A DNA stretch of 52,835 nucleotides from positions 1-52,835 of the forward strand of contig JBCAQO010000033.1 of NCBI GenBank assembly GCA_039111635.1, written 5' to 3'. Below the pieces are notes generated by a model. The model searched no databases. It was not told the DNA's origin and saw only the letters and a list, made by a program, of their open reading frames with translations. This document shows, one piece after another, positions 10,658-23,246 of the stretch (its first letter is position 1; the number at the start of each line of letters is the position of its first letter). The DNA comes from Heterobasidion occidentale (lineage: Eukaryota > Basidiomycota > Agaricomycetes > Russulales > Bondarzewiaceae). The position numbers and the translations under genes are program-made.

Positions 10658-11149
10658 CTAGAATAGACTCGCTTTTACCCCTACCTTGCACCACACTCTG
10701 CTTGCTACCACACACTCTCTCACAACCCTCATCGGCAGAGCCATAGACCTCCACCGAAGAGTGTTACTTCACACACCCTGGAGCAAAACCTAGGCCTAGG
10801 ATATCCACCAGGCACTAGACGAACCAACAACCAACTTCAACAGAACAATTGTCCTATCCATCAAAGGGGAAACCACTGGTATTACTCCAACACCAATCGG
10901 CCAGCTCCCCCAAACTTTGATAACTGCTTGTACCGAGAAGGATGATATTTCTTCACAAGAGAAGACGAAACAGAAGCTGAGTGGGCTTGGGATGAAATAG
11001 CAGAAGACTGGGCAGAACCACCCCAGTATAGAAACCCCGAACCAGAAATCCCGGATACACCGGAAGAAGAAGAAAAAGGAACATCTAAGTCCAAATCCTC
11101 AGATATTCAAACACTGATCAATACCCGAAATATTGAAGACAATACCATC
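10658..11149 (+). other. Family C leader and possible start of gag
   Basis: This is leader sequence between LTR and the first clear Gag ATG. From about 10948 on, the frame of the ATG at 11150 is already open and acidic (about 70 codons rich in E, D and P), so the original Gag probably started further upstream. A TGA at about 10945 now blocks that frame. Confidence 0.5.
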
Positions 11150-12004
11150 ATGTCAACAAATCTTGCAGCTCCCCCTACAACCGCATCGTCTGGAAGGGGC
11201 AAGCTTAAACTCCCCAATAATTTCGAAGGAGATAGAACACAATCACAGAAATTCCTCATGAACTGCCTCCTCCTTTTTACAGCAGAATTAGACCGGTACA
11301 AGATGGATGAGGACAAGGTTTCCCTCACCCTCTCATGCATGAGATATGGAACGGCTGGTGTATGGGCAGAAAGCTTCCTCAAGAAGACAGCTGGGGCGAC
11401 CCCGCCCAAGACCCTCGGAACTTGGTCCGACTTCCTTGACAAGTTCAAACTTCGATTCAAGGAAACAAACCTTACGGACAAGGCCTAAAGCGCTCTTATG
11501 TCTTTCTCCCAAGGGAAGATGACGGTGGACAAATACTCAAATCAATTTGTCCTTATAGCTGCTGATGCCAACATCACCGACAAGGAACAAGTTCCTTACT
11601 TCCAGAGAGGACTCAACCCGAAGGTCATGGACAAGATCTATGACAAAGAAACACCGCCAAAAGATACAATCCAAGACTGGATCAATACTGCCTGTGAAAT
11701 AGACAGACACTTGAGAGCCCGAAGTGCTCAAAAGGCGATCCTCGCCAACTCCACCTCATTCCGAAGCAACTTCCTCAATTGCTTTCACCTCCAACCCGCC
11801 TTCCATTATAACTCTACCAACGCGCCTCGCAGAATGAACAACCAGGTAGTTGACATGGACATTGATGCCTCTCGGAAGAGGGATGCCACTCGCCAGAAGC
11901 GCACCCATGACGGCAAGCCCCCTACCTATTGTTTTAACTGTGGAAAGGAAGGACATTGGGCGAATAACTGCTGTGTTCCTCATAGAGGCATTCCCCCTTC
12001 TTGA
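11150..12004 (+). pseudogene. Family C Gag, one in-frame stop
   Basis: Residues 1-112 (KLPNNFEGDRTQSQKFLMNC, YKMDEDKVSLTLSCMRYGTA) match the retrotransposon Gag domain of chromoviruses. TAA at 11486-11488 interrupts the frame, and the same frame then continues (FSQGKMTVDKYSNQF, QVPYFQRGLNPKVMDKIYD) to the zinc knuckle CFNCGKEGHWANNC near 11935-11976 (CX2CX4HX4C). The stop fits CAA to TAA. Sequence to about 12366 continues as a linker in changing frames. Gag would form the virus-like particle and bind element RNA. Confidence 0.8.
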
Positions 12005-12396
12005 GGAAATCAGAGCAAGCCGATGGGCGGAAGAGGTAGAAGAACTCGCGCTGCAGACATGGAGGATGAAGACGATCAAGAATCTCCATTGGGGAACGAT
12101 GCAGGACTTCATCGAGGACTGGAGGAGGGGAGTTCTCATAGCAACCACTGTCAGGTATCACAACCTGGTAATCCGGTGGAATTTGAGGACCCTCCCACAA
12201 GGAACAGAGGATCAAGCCAGAGCAATGGACAACACTACGTACCACCTAACGGACGACGAGGCAACAGACCTGTCTGTGATACTGCTGGTGTCCAAGCGCT
12301 CTTCAGAGAAGTAGGGGAGGCCAAGGCCAAACAGATGTTGGTGGATTTAGCAGAGGATTTTTCCTGACCTCTCCTTCACCAGCCAAAGAGAGGGGG

Positions 12397-14470
12397 TTGA
12401 GGAAACCCGAGTATGCTTCCCCGTCATGTATTCAAATTGGAGCAATGAACAGCCACATCATTACCCCCATCCGACTTGACGTACAATTAACAACTCAAGG
12501 AAGAAGCGCTGGAGCCAGAGCCACCATCGACTCATCTTGCGAAGGGATCTTGGTGAACAAGAAGTGGGTACAAAAACACAATCTTCCAACTTACCCCTTA
12601 AACCGCCCTATCCATTGATGAACATGCACCCACGCTAGGGTCCGAGGGAGGTATTTGGGAAGCTTTGGGGAGATACCGAACAGCACTAGACGAGTACCAA
12701 AGACGCCAACTTGCACCGAACACGGTCGGTCCCCACCCGACCGACCGCAACCCTCCAAAGGACGTTCGGCAGCACTTGGGTCAGTTCGCCCACACTTCAC
12801 GTACTTACCATGACCACACAGGGGTGTTACGATAGGTGTTTACGAGATCGGAGCCAGTCTTCCGTGTCGGCCGATGTGCTCCGTGAGTCGGTCGGTCCTT
12901 ATCGCTTATCTTCCCAACTTCCGCATGGTCGGTCAAACACAATCTTGCACCATTACTTGGCCACCCTGGTCGTACGTTACTTCTTCTTTATTTTCATTGG
13001 TTCTCCAAACACCTGTTCCTGCTACCTACGCTCAGACGATGGATACCAAACGGTCAGGATTTCACCATTGCTGATTAACTTCTACCTTATCACCTTCAGA
13101 ACCCATATGGACATCTCACCTACCTTCTTATCTTCTCTGTTCGCTGGGGCTTGGCGCCTGTTCAACATTTACTCTCATTTCTTGTTCGATATTTTACTTA
13201 GGGGCTCTGTTTACTATAAAAACCTACATACAACTCTGGAATAAACCAGCTTTCACACCCCACTATTTAGAGCTCATTTGCATTTGTCTTAAACATTGAA
13301 ATCATCTTTGCTAACTTTAGCAAACTCGTCCTCCTCGTCATTCGTCCTCGTTCGTGTTCGTACTTGTCCCCTTGCTCGTACCCTCGTCCATCTTTGTATA
13401 TTGTTAGAGTCCCATGTGACTCTTGAAGCACGTAGTTGTCAATCACAACACTACCCTCTTGTCACCGATCGACTCCCTGACCTGACTCGACCGACCGAAC
13501 GTTCAGTTGGTGTTCGGTGCAGCCCCGAAACCGTTCGGGTGCTTTAATCTTACCCTCCTCATTATTCTTCAGTGCGCCCTCACCTTCTCAAGTCCTAACT
13601 AATGATTCCTTGTATATCAGATACTAGCTCCAGCACCCCTGCATTAGAGGTTGTTTTGGTGTTGTGCTCGGCACTTGGAGCCACCTCTAGCGTATCACCA
13701 TGTTTGCAACATTGATGACACCATCAACAAGGCAGGCCTCATTCAACAAGGCCTAGACGCGAACCTTACCGTCAAGGACAGACGGGGGAGGACCCATACT
13801 GAACACGTCCAGATGTTTATCACCAATCTAGGGAAGGACAACATGCTCCTAGGAACAGATTGGCTGAAATACCACGGCCCCTCCATCGGGTGGAGGCACC
13901 GTAAAGTACATTTTGATCAATGCCCCCAAGACTGCCAACAACTGTACGGGTTTACTAAGGCAAGGGAAGAGCCTACCAAGAAGGCATGGCTAGCGAAACT
14001 ACGTGGTAACAAGATTCCTCCGTGGACAAAACCGCATCTTGTCTCTGAACCAGTAGGACCTTCATGGACTTGGACTAAAGAACAATGGCGACAAGTCCCC
14101 ACAAAGGAATGGAAATCTTGGTTCCTGTCTTTATTAGAGCACAAATCCTGACAAGCTAAGGCTCAGGAGTGGCTCAAGGAGCAAGTAGCCGAAAGGAAGG
14201 AACACCGGCAAGCTCAACAAGAGGCAGCCCAGAGCGATACTTCAGAAAAAGTCACCGAAGAGGTGCAAATACCGTTTGACTCCTCTGCAACGGATAGCGG
14301 AGAAGAACCCGTCATCAGAAAGGTAGCCCCTGAACCCTCAGGGTTTGCTAGTTTTGACGAAGACCTGGAAGAGGAAATCAACATGACCGACTTGAAGAGT
14401 TGCGTACCGTCGGAATACCATTCCTACCTTGACATTTTCAGCGAAAGACGATCGCAGAGACTCCCCAAAC
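12397..14470 (+). pseudogene. Family C protease and linker to RT, split by a solo LTR
   Basis: The first part (12397-12615) contains ATIDSSCEG, where retropepsins have a DSG-type active site, here DSS. After removal of the A LTR and one copy of its duplication the protein frame is continuous across the junction, joining PLNRPI to CNIDDTINKAGLIQQG, which proves a clean insertion. LLGTDWLKYH near 13855 is the conserved C-terminal protease motif. TGA at 14149-14151 ends one frame. The same frame resumes with the acidic linker and EYHSYLDIFSERRSQRLPK (14410-14467), the usual lead-in to RT, then the D LTR interrupts at 14471. Confidence 0.8.
12616..13697 (+). repeat. Solo family A LTR inside family C protease
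   Basis: The LTR is 1082 bp, TGATGAACATG to GCGTATCA, flanked by the perfect 4-bp duplication ccat (12612-12615 and 13698-13701). No internal region remains, so it is a product of LTR-LTR recombination. The palindrome that is intact in the minus-strand A copies is altered here (CGAACGTTCAGTTGG near 13497), as expected from CpG decay. Confidence 0.95.
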
Positions 14471-14767
14471 TGTTAGGTCGGAGACCTGTCATGTGCACCG
14501 ATGCACTAAGGGGGGTCCCTAGGCTAATACGTCCACAGCGTCGTAGAGTCGGAGGCTCTAATGAATGAAGATGACTGATCGTCTTTGGGCTCTTTCAAGG
14601 AACTCAGGGTCGTTCTCTGCCTTATCCTCGAAGAGGTTGAGGAGGTGATCTTCGAGGTCTTCTCGATGATGAGGAGGAACTGGATGATCTTCTCCTGTCC
14701 AACAGATGACACGAGGAGGTGTCTAACTGAGAACACAGAAGGCGGCGAGTCCGGTGTAGTAGTGCGT

Positions 14768-16668
14768 TGATGAGCATGCACCCATGCTAGGGTCCGAGGG
14801 AGGTATTTAGGAAGCTTTGGAGAGATACCGAACAGCGCTAGACGAGTACCAAAGACACCGACTCGCACCGAACACGGTCGGTCCCTACTTGACCGACTGC
14901 AAGCCACCGAAGGACGTTCAGCAGCACTTGGGTTAGTTCACCCACACTTCACGTACTTACCATGGCCGCACAGGAGTGTTACAATAGGTGTTTACGGGAT
15001 CGGAACCAGTATTCCGTGTCGGCCAATGTCCTCCGTGAGGCGGTCGGTCCTTATTGCTTATCTTACTGACTTCCACGTGGTCGGTCAAACACAATCTTGC
15101 ACCATTACTTGGCCACCCAGGTCGTACATTACTTCTTCTTTATTTTCATTGGTTCTCCAATGCCTGTTCCTGCTACCTATGCTCGGGCGATGGATCCCGA
15201 ACATTCGGGATTTCGCCATCGCTGATTAACTTTTACCTTATCACCTTCGGAACCCATATGGACATCTCACCTACCTTCTTATCTTCTCTGTCCGCTAGGG
15301 CTTGGCACCCGTTCGACATTTACTCTCATTTCTCGTTTGATATTTTACTTAGGGCTCTGTTTACTATAAAAACCTACATACAACTCTAGAATAAACCAGC
15401 TTGCGCACCCCACTGTTAAGACCTGGTCTTCGCACGTGATGTGCCAGGAGGCTCCTGAGTCACTGAGGGACGTGCCAAATCCAAGTACATCCGATAAAGG
15501 CACCAGCGGCTACTTGAGTGCGTAATTCGGGATGTACGAGAGATTCGTGATGGTATCATGTTTCCAGGAATGCACAAAGGTTTTCCCACAGATGTGCGGG
15601 TACGACCTGATGCGGACCTGGATGGCAGTAGATATGCTGCCCACTAAAGTTGAGATAGAATACTGCTAGTCCTGTATAGAACTCAGCCAGTATTGAGATG
15701 ACGACTGAGTGGTTGAGGATGATGATAGAGAGAAGCATAGAGACAAGTCAAACCGATGCTCAAGCAGATGTTCTATTGACAATCAAGAGTCTGGCCTATT
15801 GGCAAAGACTATGATGTAGCAGAGGTATGGCTAGTACCAAAGGTCAAGAGTAAGAACAGGTGGGGAGTAACAAAGGTGAACGAGCTGGCAAGACAGGTCT
15901 CTGGCTCGTTCTATATATACGCGGTCCGCTTTAGGGCAAGATCTTCAGAAGGTCTGTGCTTAAGGCACCGAGGTAAATAGAAGTAAACGATCAATGATCG
16001 GAGTGATGTAATCTATGATGCAATCAGAGAAGCATGATGCAATCAATGATGTCAGTGATGTAACTGATCGTTAACCCAGGAACGAAAGATAAGATAAGAT
16101 AACTCAATGTCCGTTGGTGAAGTCAAGGGGTCGGTCACCAGGTATAGGTCATATCCATTGGTCATAGACCGCGTGTCATATGATCAGGTGATCATACATC
16201 ATGTGTTATGAGTCGGCTCTTAACACCCACAGTCCAGAGCTCATTCGCACTCGTCTCAAACATCGAAATCGTCTTCACCGACTTTAGCAAACTCATCCTC
16301 CTCGTCGTTCGGCCTCGTTTGCGTTCATACTCCTCTCTTCGCTCGTACCCCTCGTTCGTCTTCGTATATTGTCAAGGTCCCGTGTGACTCTTGAAGCACG
16401 TAGTTGTCAATCGCGACACTACCCTCTCGTTACTGATCGACTCCCTGACCCGACCCTTCCGACCGAATGTTCGGTCGGTGTTCGGTGCAGTCTCGAAACC
16501 GTTCGGGCGCTTTAATCTCACCCTCCTCACTACTCTTCAGTGCGCCCTCGCTTTCTCAAGTCCTAACTAACGATTTCTAGTGTATCAGATACTAGCTCCA
16601 GCACCCCCTTGCGTTAGAGGTTGTTTTTGGTGTTGTGCTTGGCACTGAGAGCCACCTCTAGTGTATCA
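14768..16668 (+). repeat. Solo family A LTR inside D LTR
   Basis: It runs TGATGAGCATG to AGTGTATCA with the perfect 4-bp duplication gcgt (14764-14767 and 16669-16672). It is interrupted by a B LTR, and without that it is about 1084 bp, the standard family A length. CpG palindromes are decayed (ccgaacattcggg near 15197, gaccgaatgttcgg near 16461). Confidence 0.95.
15414..16225 (+). repeat. Complete solo family B LTR, innermost insertion
   Basis: The LTR is 812 bp with 8-bp inverted ends TGTTAAGA and TCTTAACA and the perfect 5-bp duplication cccac (15409-15413 and 16226-16230). It is the best reference copy of family B in the window. A TATA-like stretch (ctatatatacgc) lies near 15911. Confidence 0.95.
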
Positions 16669-17226
16669 GCGTGAAGAGAGTGACTGAAGAGAAGGGAGAC
16701 GAGGCCAGTGCTTCGTCAGACCGTGTAAAGGAGTTTCGGATCTGACAGAGATCACGAAGTGTGGGCTAGGAAGGTAGCCAGACACCGGGTGCAGTGCAAA
16801 GATCAAATGTATTACAGGTGAACAAGCTGAGCTTCTTAGAAGCTCATCTTGGCTAAATATACAAAGAAGTATCTAGGGCAGGATCACGATCTGGTCTGTG
16901 CACTTCTCAGGTACCGAAGTCAACGATTGAGATCCATAAGCTAAGATGTGTCATTGATCTAAGTATAGTACAGAATCACTAATGTCTGTCCACATCCATA
17001 TCAAATACCGAGGCACATCAAGATCAATCAGGAACCAGGAACAGGGCCAGGAACCAAAGTCTGTCCACATTAAGAACCAGGAACCATAAGTAAGTGTTCA
17101 TGCAGCAAGCATGTAAATAGTAATGAGTCATAGGGAACGGTCCGAGTCTGTAGCATGTCCGAAGCACTTGATCAGCCTATCCACTCACGTGCGAAGCACG
17201 TGTTAGGACACGGTCCTAACACAAAC

Positions 17227-18540
17227 ACACTATATGGGATCATGTGATAGACCTCAAACCGTTCTTCAAACCCCAGGCCCCAAGAATATTTCCCTTGAGC
17301 CCAGAGAAGCACAACGAGCTAGGAAAATTCGTCAAGGAGCACCTTTCTAGAGGAACAATACGTTGATCGATAGCACATAGCGCAGCCTCCTTCTTTTTCA
17401 TAAACAAGAAGGACGGAAAGCTCCACCCGGTACAGGATTATTGCCACCTTAATGAACACACCATTCGAAATGTCTGCCCCCTACCATTAATCCAAGTACT
17501 GGATATCATTTGAGGGGCGACTGTGTTCTCAAAGCTGGATGTTCGGTGGGGATATAACAATGTGTGCATCAAGGAAGGGGACGAACCCAAGGCAGCCTTT
17601 GTAACGCCCTTGGGGCTCTTTGAACCTACAGTAATGTTCTTTGGGCTCACTAATTCCCCAGCAACCTTCCAGGCCATGATGAACATGATCTTCCAAGATC
17701 TCATCCTCACCTGGAAAATCACGGTATACATGGACGACATCCTCATCTTCACGAAAACCACAGCAGAACACATTGTGGTTGTCCGACAAGTCCTCCAAAT
17801 CCTATGTGACAATGATCTTTACCTCAAACCAGAGAAATGTGAGTTCCACAAAGACAAGCTAAACTATTTGGGGTACATGATTTCAAAAGACCATGTCGCT
17901 ATGGAGGATTCGAAGATTGAAGCCATCCAGAAATGGCCCATTCCTTGCACAGTCCACAACATCCGCTCTTTCTTAGGCCTAGGGAACTTTTATCGGCAAT
18001 TCATTGACAAGTTTTCCTTAATCGCTCGTCCCCTTCACGACCTCACCAAGAAAGACACAAAATGGGACTAGACCGCGGACTGCCAATAGGCTTTTGACCG
18101 ATTGAAGAAAGCCTTCATCAGTTAACCCGTCCTACTATACCCTGATCCGATGTGTCCTTACTGGCTCGTCACCAACGCCTCCCTCTCCGCATATGGCGCA
18201 GTCCTCTTACAGAAAGGACCTGATAACGACTGGCACCCAGTGGCCTACCTCTCGGAATCATTTTCACCCCTGAACGGAATTATGACATGCATGATCACAA
18301 GCTCCTTGCAATTATCAAGGCACTGGAACACTGGAAACACTATTTCAAAGGTGCTCGACACCCCTTTGAAGTCTGGATGGACCACAAGAACCTGGTTTAC
18401 TTTCAAACTGCACGGGACCTGTCAAGACAACAAGTGCGCTGGAGTCTGTTTTTGTCCCAGTTCAACTTCTAGCTCAGCTACAAGACAGGGACAACCAATC
18501 ATGCCGATGCTCTGTCCAGGTGTCCAGACCTTAGTGAGGG
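17227..18540 (+). pseudogene. Family C reverse transcriptase and RNase H
   Basis: RT is readable from WDHVIDLKPFFKP through [48 protein letters not shown] and YMDDILIF (catalytic DD intact, about 17728-17751) to FLGLGNFYRQFI. Stops lie at about 17363, 17512, 18069, 18087 and 18123; most fit CGA, CAA, CAG or TGG changed by C-to-T or G-to-A. RNase H has VTNASLSAYGAVLLQ, where the first catalytic Asp (usually TDAS) is Asn, again a G-to-A change, followed after a frameshift near 18285 by HDHKLLAIIKALEHW and WMDHKNLVYF. The enzyme would copy element RNA to DNA, but this copy cannot. Confidence 0.9.
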
Positions 18541-20116
18541 GATGGAATCTGATAACAAGGCACAGACTCTGCTCCCGTCCAAACTTTTCACCGAGTCCAG
18601 TGAAACCCTGGTAGAGTCAAGCGAGGGCATACACGTCAAAGCAACGGAACTCGTATCCTCAGACATCCTCTCCCTCATTCGACACTCACGTTCAGAACAC
18701 AATTTGCTAGTTGATGTTGCCCTCAAGAAATTGCTGGAAAAAGGACCAAAAGCAATGAAGGGCGACCTAGGAAAGTGGACACATGAAGATGGCATCACAA
18801 GACGTGATGGCTACATATGTGTCCCAAAGAATGACCTCCTCCAGCGAATGATTGTCAGGACACACCACAACACCATGGCTACAGGACATCCAGGTTGAGC
18901 AAAGACCTTGGAATTGGTACAACGCCATTATTGGTGGTCGAGCATGACCAAGTTTGTCCATCAATATGTGGACAGATGCACAGTTTTCCAGTCCACCAAG
19001 AACCTACCCCACAGGACTCATCCACCGATTCAACCATTGGAAACCACGAACACCCCTTGGCATTTCATCTCTACCAACTTCGTAACAGACCTCCCGGAAA
19101 GCAGAGGATATGACTCGATAAACGTGGTATTTGACCAAGGCCTGTCTAAGGGGATAGTCATAACTCCGTGCAAGAAGACAATCACGGCCGAAGAAACCAC
19201 GACGCTCTTCCAGGACAATGTGTTCAAACGATATGGTTTGCCAATCAAAGTGGTGTCCGACAGAGGTCCTCAATTTGCTGCAAAGTTCACAAGGGAACTG
19301 TGGAAAGGAATGGGAATCACCCCTGCCCTCAGCACGGCCTATCATCCCCAAACGGACGGAGAAACAGAACGGGTAAACCAAGAGATCGAGCAATTCCTGC
19401 GAGTTTTCTGCAACTACCATCAAGATAACTGGGTAGACTTGATCCCCTTCGCAGAATTCTCCCACAACACCCGAAGACACTCCGCCACTGGGAAGTCGCC
19501 GTTTGAAGTCCTTTATGGGTTCAATCTGCCATATTTGGTCGACTTAGCACTGGAGACCAAGGTGCCCGCAGTGATCGAATGTTTACAGCTAATCAAGGAA
19601 GTCCAAGAAGATGTGGCTGCCAGTCTACAAATAGCAGCGCAGTACGCCAAGGACCGGGACCTGCACAGAAAACTTCCACAGTGGGAAGTAGGAACCCACA
19701 TTCGGACAACTCATCTGAAATTCAAGCTGGCACCTAGGCGTCATGGTCCTTTTCAAGTGACCGAAAGAATTGGCCCTCTAGCTTATCAGCTGAAAATACC
19801 TGAAACATGGAAGATACACCCAGTATTTCATGCCTCTATGCTCACCAAATATCATGAGACAGAGGCCCATGGGAGGAACTTCCCCAGACCTGCCCCAGAA
19901 ATCCTGAATGAAGAAGAGCACTACAAAGTGGAGGCCATTCTGGATTCCAGATGCCAGGGATGAGGAACCAAATACCTCGTCAAGTGGGTCAGATACTCCA
20001 AAGCCGATAACACCTGGGAACCCTTTGCCCTCCTCAAAGATACGGCCGACGAGGCGCTTCATGAGTTTCATGAAAGCTATCCAGACAAGCCCCGACCTGC
20101 GGCGATTAGGCTTTAG
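18541..20116 (+). pseudogene. Family C integrase with C-terminal chromodomain
   Basis: The zinc-binding N-domain has THHNTMATGHPG followed by a TGA at 18896-18898 (likely CGA), then CTVFQSTK, where the second Cys of the usual CxxC is Phe. The core shows VVFDQGLSK, VSDRGPQF and DGETERVNQ, and the last two acidic residues are 35 apart as in DD35E integrases. The GPY/F-like region (RRHGPFQVTERIGPLAYQL) and HPVFHASML follow. A TGA at about 19961 precedes KYLVKWVRYSKADNTWEP, a chromodomain with Arg in place of the usual Gly (WxGY). The chromodomain places family C among chromoviruses and in the family reads histone marks to choose target sites. Confidence 0.9.
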
Positions 20117-20174
20117 AAAGATATATAAGGAGAGACGACCTTCCTCCTTAAAGCAAGAATCCTCCCACTAGTAC

Positions 20175-21380
20175 ATGTCTGACCACTCTTCCCTTGATTA
20201 CTCCCCTGGACGCACCATGCTCATCGATGAAGGAACTACCTCATCACCATCAAGAAATCCCTCACCGAACATCATCTTAGCCGTTGCCAACCCCAACACT
20301 GGACGTCCTGGCTGAAGCAGCCATCCAGTGGCTCCAGAGGGAGCGGAAGAGGACCAAGAAACCCTGCGGACCTGGCATTGCCTGCAGTTGCTGAAACAGA
20401 TGTACAAGAATCAGCAGCGACTAGTACATCAGTTGCCAGGACCAGAGGACCCCCTGTCAGTGGTAGAGATCTGCACCCCCGAGAATTGGAAGGATTAGGG
20501 GACACACTGCTTCAGCGCACCACCATCTCAGCGGTAATTCAGATGGCCACAGTGTTAGCCTTGCAAAGGCTCGCTAACTTCTTCGCAGGGCAATCGGGAA
20601 GCGAAAGCAGCAACATTCCCCGACGCCTCGCTGACGCGAGCGACCAGGTCAGGCTTTTGGCCTATGCAGATGATCATTGAGCCGCCTCCTGGTATGCTAG
20701 AGGGAATAATGGGGCATATGCCCTACTCATCCACCCCGATGAGTTCTCCTTCATCAATCTGGAGCTCCTACCTGCCCTCATTTCAGGCACCGATGCAGTG
20801 CACTCCCCTCACTCCCATCCCATTCGGATTGACCCATTCCGTGTCTAACCATGGGACGACGAAGCCAGAAGAGCGGTACCAACTACGAGTAGTCGAGACG
20901 CAACCACCCAGACAGAACCCTTCTGGACCACGGTACAACAACAGGCCCGAAGGGACCGGAAGGCACTTTCTCCCACATTGACAGGACAATCCACCGGGCA
21001 GGACGCCGGAGGCAGCAATGAGGAACATCCTCCAAGGTACAGGAGGAACGAGAGGCGAGGCAGCCAGAGGACAAGCACAACACCCCAACCCAGGCAAGAC
21101 AGTCCTCGAAGAACTCAACCAAGGGATTTGCCAACTCCAAACCGTCCTCGAGATAATCGACCTGAAGGAACACATACTCGCACTGGTAGAAGAGCTCAAG
21201 TCCGCCAGCACCCGGCTCAGTGAACTGCTGCCTGGACTCAAGCGGAGCTAGACGCATGGGACGAGGTCAAAGACGGGAATTATGACGACATTGACCCCTA
21301 CTACAGGCCAGACGAAGGATATGGGGATTATGGGGACATTGGCGGAGGATACTAGACAAGGGAGTTGAGGAACCCCTTGT
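20175..21380 (+). pseudogene. Extra coding-like region downstream of integrase
   Basis: From the ATG at 20175 a Ser/Pro-rich frame is open for about 45 codons, then broken by several stops. Longer readable stretches follow at 20664-20981 (Pro/Ser-rich) and 21018-21251, the latter with a Leu-rich, coiled-coil-like run (EELNQGICQLQTVL, HILALVEELKSASTRLSELL). I recognise no known domain. It could be an extra ORF of family C after pol. That it once coded is likely from composition, not proven. Confidence 0.4.
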
Positions 21381-21454
21381 CTCTAACGGTGACAGAGAGG
21401 AAAGGACCCTTCGCACCACAGGTACCAGTTTCACGCACAGGACACCGGAATGAA

Positions 21455-23246
21455 CGTCCTCCATGACGTTAAACTGGAAAAGATAAGAAGGCAGGTGTTC
21501 ATGGTCCCTGTCTACTTATGTTTGTTTCTTTCAAGCTCCCCAAGACAAGACGGAGCGTGTTAACACTCTCGCTGTCAAGAGGTATTCTGACAGGCGAATT
21601 GGGCATCCCGCTTGGATCCCTAGTTTTACAGGACCCTTTTCACATTAGGAGGTCCTTCATAGAAGCCACTCGCACAAAACACCTTTCTACACCCACGAGC
21701 AGGGAATCCTGCTTCATCAAAATGTACTGGTGAAGGACAACACTGGAGGATAGGTATCCACTCAAACCCTGGACCGATGAAGGGAAACATTGGCGAGGCT
21801 CGGTTTGTCTAGGACCGGAGCGCTCTGTATCAAATCCAAGTCAACCGTGGACAAGAAAGCAAATTGTTTGTGAAGTGGATCATAAAGGGGAGAAGTGCCA
21901 CTGGTGCAGATGCCTACTGCAAAATCAAATGGGGCACCGATAGGAGGATTGGTCCCCTCTCAATCAAGTGTACCACTGGAGAGATAGTGACTGTTCACCA
22001 CTACCCTGCCAATGAGTACAGGCCAAGGTTGGCATCTTCTTCAAATTACATCCGCAACGATGTAAAACTACGAAAGGCTTGGTCCACAATGACTATAAAC
22101 TAGTTACCGTCTGGAACGACGTTAAAACTACCAAAGACCCTCAGAATATGGTTGCATTCTGGCAGATGGCGGAAGGGAGGGCCTCCACTGTTGCAGAACC
22201 CTGCCGACTAGGTCAAGGCGCTTCCATATTCCATACGCCCTACAGTAAAAGAATATGGGGTCGACACGGTTCAATTCCGTGCGAGGGGTTTGGGGACATG
22301 GAGCGGGTTGTCAGCCATCCTACAGGACCACAACTACTCCATGGTGCGCCCATTCTACCCTTAAAGGCCGAAGCAAGGATTCTGCTTTAAGGGCCAGTCA
22401 AGAGGCAACTGGGATCGTGCCTCAGGTTTTGGAAAGTCCTCCATGACGTTCAACTGGGATTACCCTTTCCTTTACAGGGTCATGAGCAGTGTCCAAACAT
22501 GAGATATGTTTTGGCACTACTCCTAGGACGTCCACAAAGACTATAAACTATGAGCGTCCGCAATGACATTAAACTACCACTCCTTTCAGCATAGGAGATG
22601 TTGATCAACATCGTTGTTGACGCCACAATGTTGATCTAGTCCGCAATGATGATAAACTACTTGCTCCCTCAATCATGGGAGTTGTGGTTAATGTCCATGA
22701 CCTTGGGCAACAACCAGTCCGAAACGACCTTAAACTACCCTCATCCCGGAGGATTAAATCTATCGAGGCTCAGGAGGTTCAAGCCAGGCGATAGCAGGAC
22801 GTCTGCAATGACTATAAACTACGGCCGTCCTTCATGACGTTAAACTGAGCTGCCCTTTGTCTACAGGGCCATGTGAGTTGTGTCAAAATAGGCTTCTGCC
22901 TTACAAGTCTATTTTGGACACCTCTCTATAAGTTATCCAGTTTGATATAGTATAAACCGTCACCATCTTTCCTCAATGGGAACCCTGTCAAGAAGGAGGA
23001 ACTGGTCTACGGCCCTATGCACATCACCGATGAATATTCCGGTGCGCAAAAACACCTGCTGTCTTGTTTACAGGTACTCCTACATTGGAGATGGATAGGT
23101 CCGCAACAACTTTTGATTTAAACTAGCAGGACAGTCCGCAAAGACTTATGCATAAACTAGCCTCAGTTCACGATGACTTAAGGATAAATTAGCGGACGTC
23201 CGCAAAGACACAAAACTACAAACGTTCAGCAAGATGTTAAACTACC
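21455..23246 (+). repeat. Array of about 16 degenerate 22-nt motifs, consensus GTCCGCAATGACNTTAAACT
   Basis: Copies all lie on the plus strand with irregular spacing of 3 to about 370 bp: 21455, 22051, 22082, 22108, 22436, 22529, 22555, 22639, 22717, 22801, 22826, 23099, 23134, 23166, 23197 and 23223 (approximate starts). Conserved parts are GTCC at the start, a GAC or GAT core, and TAAACTA/G at the end; the middle varies and some copies carry 4-6 extra bases. Sequence between them is not repeated, apart from several tttacagg or tctacagg pieces. The array occupies the 3' non-coding part of family C, just before the polypurine tract region. I know of no name for it. Confidence 0.75.

Larger units (their letters stand above)
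14471..17221 (+). repeat. Family D solo LTR with nested A and B LTRs
   Basis: Ends are TGTTAGGTC and GGTCCTAACA, with the perfect 5-bp duplication caaac (14466-14470 and 17222-17226). Removing the nested A LTR and its duplication leaves about 846 bp. Removing D in turn lets the RT lead-in at 14467 flow into WDHVIDLKPFFKP from 17227. Only one copy of family D is in the window and no internal region is present. Confidence 0.85.

Noticed and set aside
21018..21251. An env-like gene in family C
   Set aside because: The region after integrase has a coiled-coil-like run but no signal peptide, membrane anchor or glycosylation pattern. It is Pro/Ser-rich and broken.
21455..23246. A CRISPR array
   Set aside because: Repeats are degenerate and spacing runs from 3 to hundreds of bases in a eukaryotic retrotransposon; there is no leader or cas gene.
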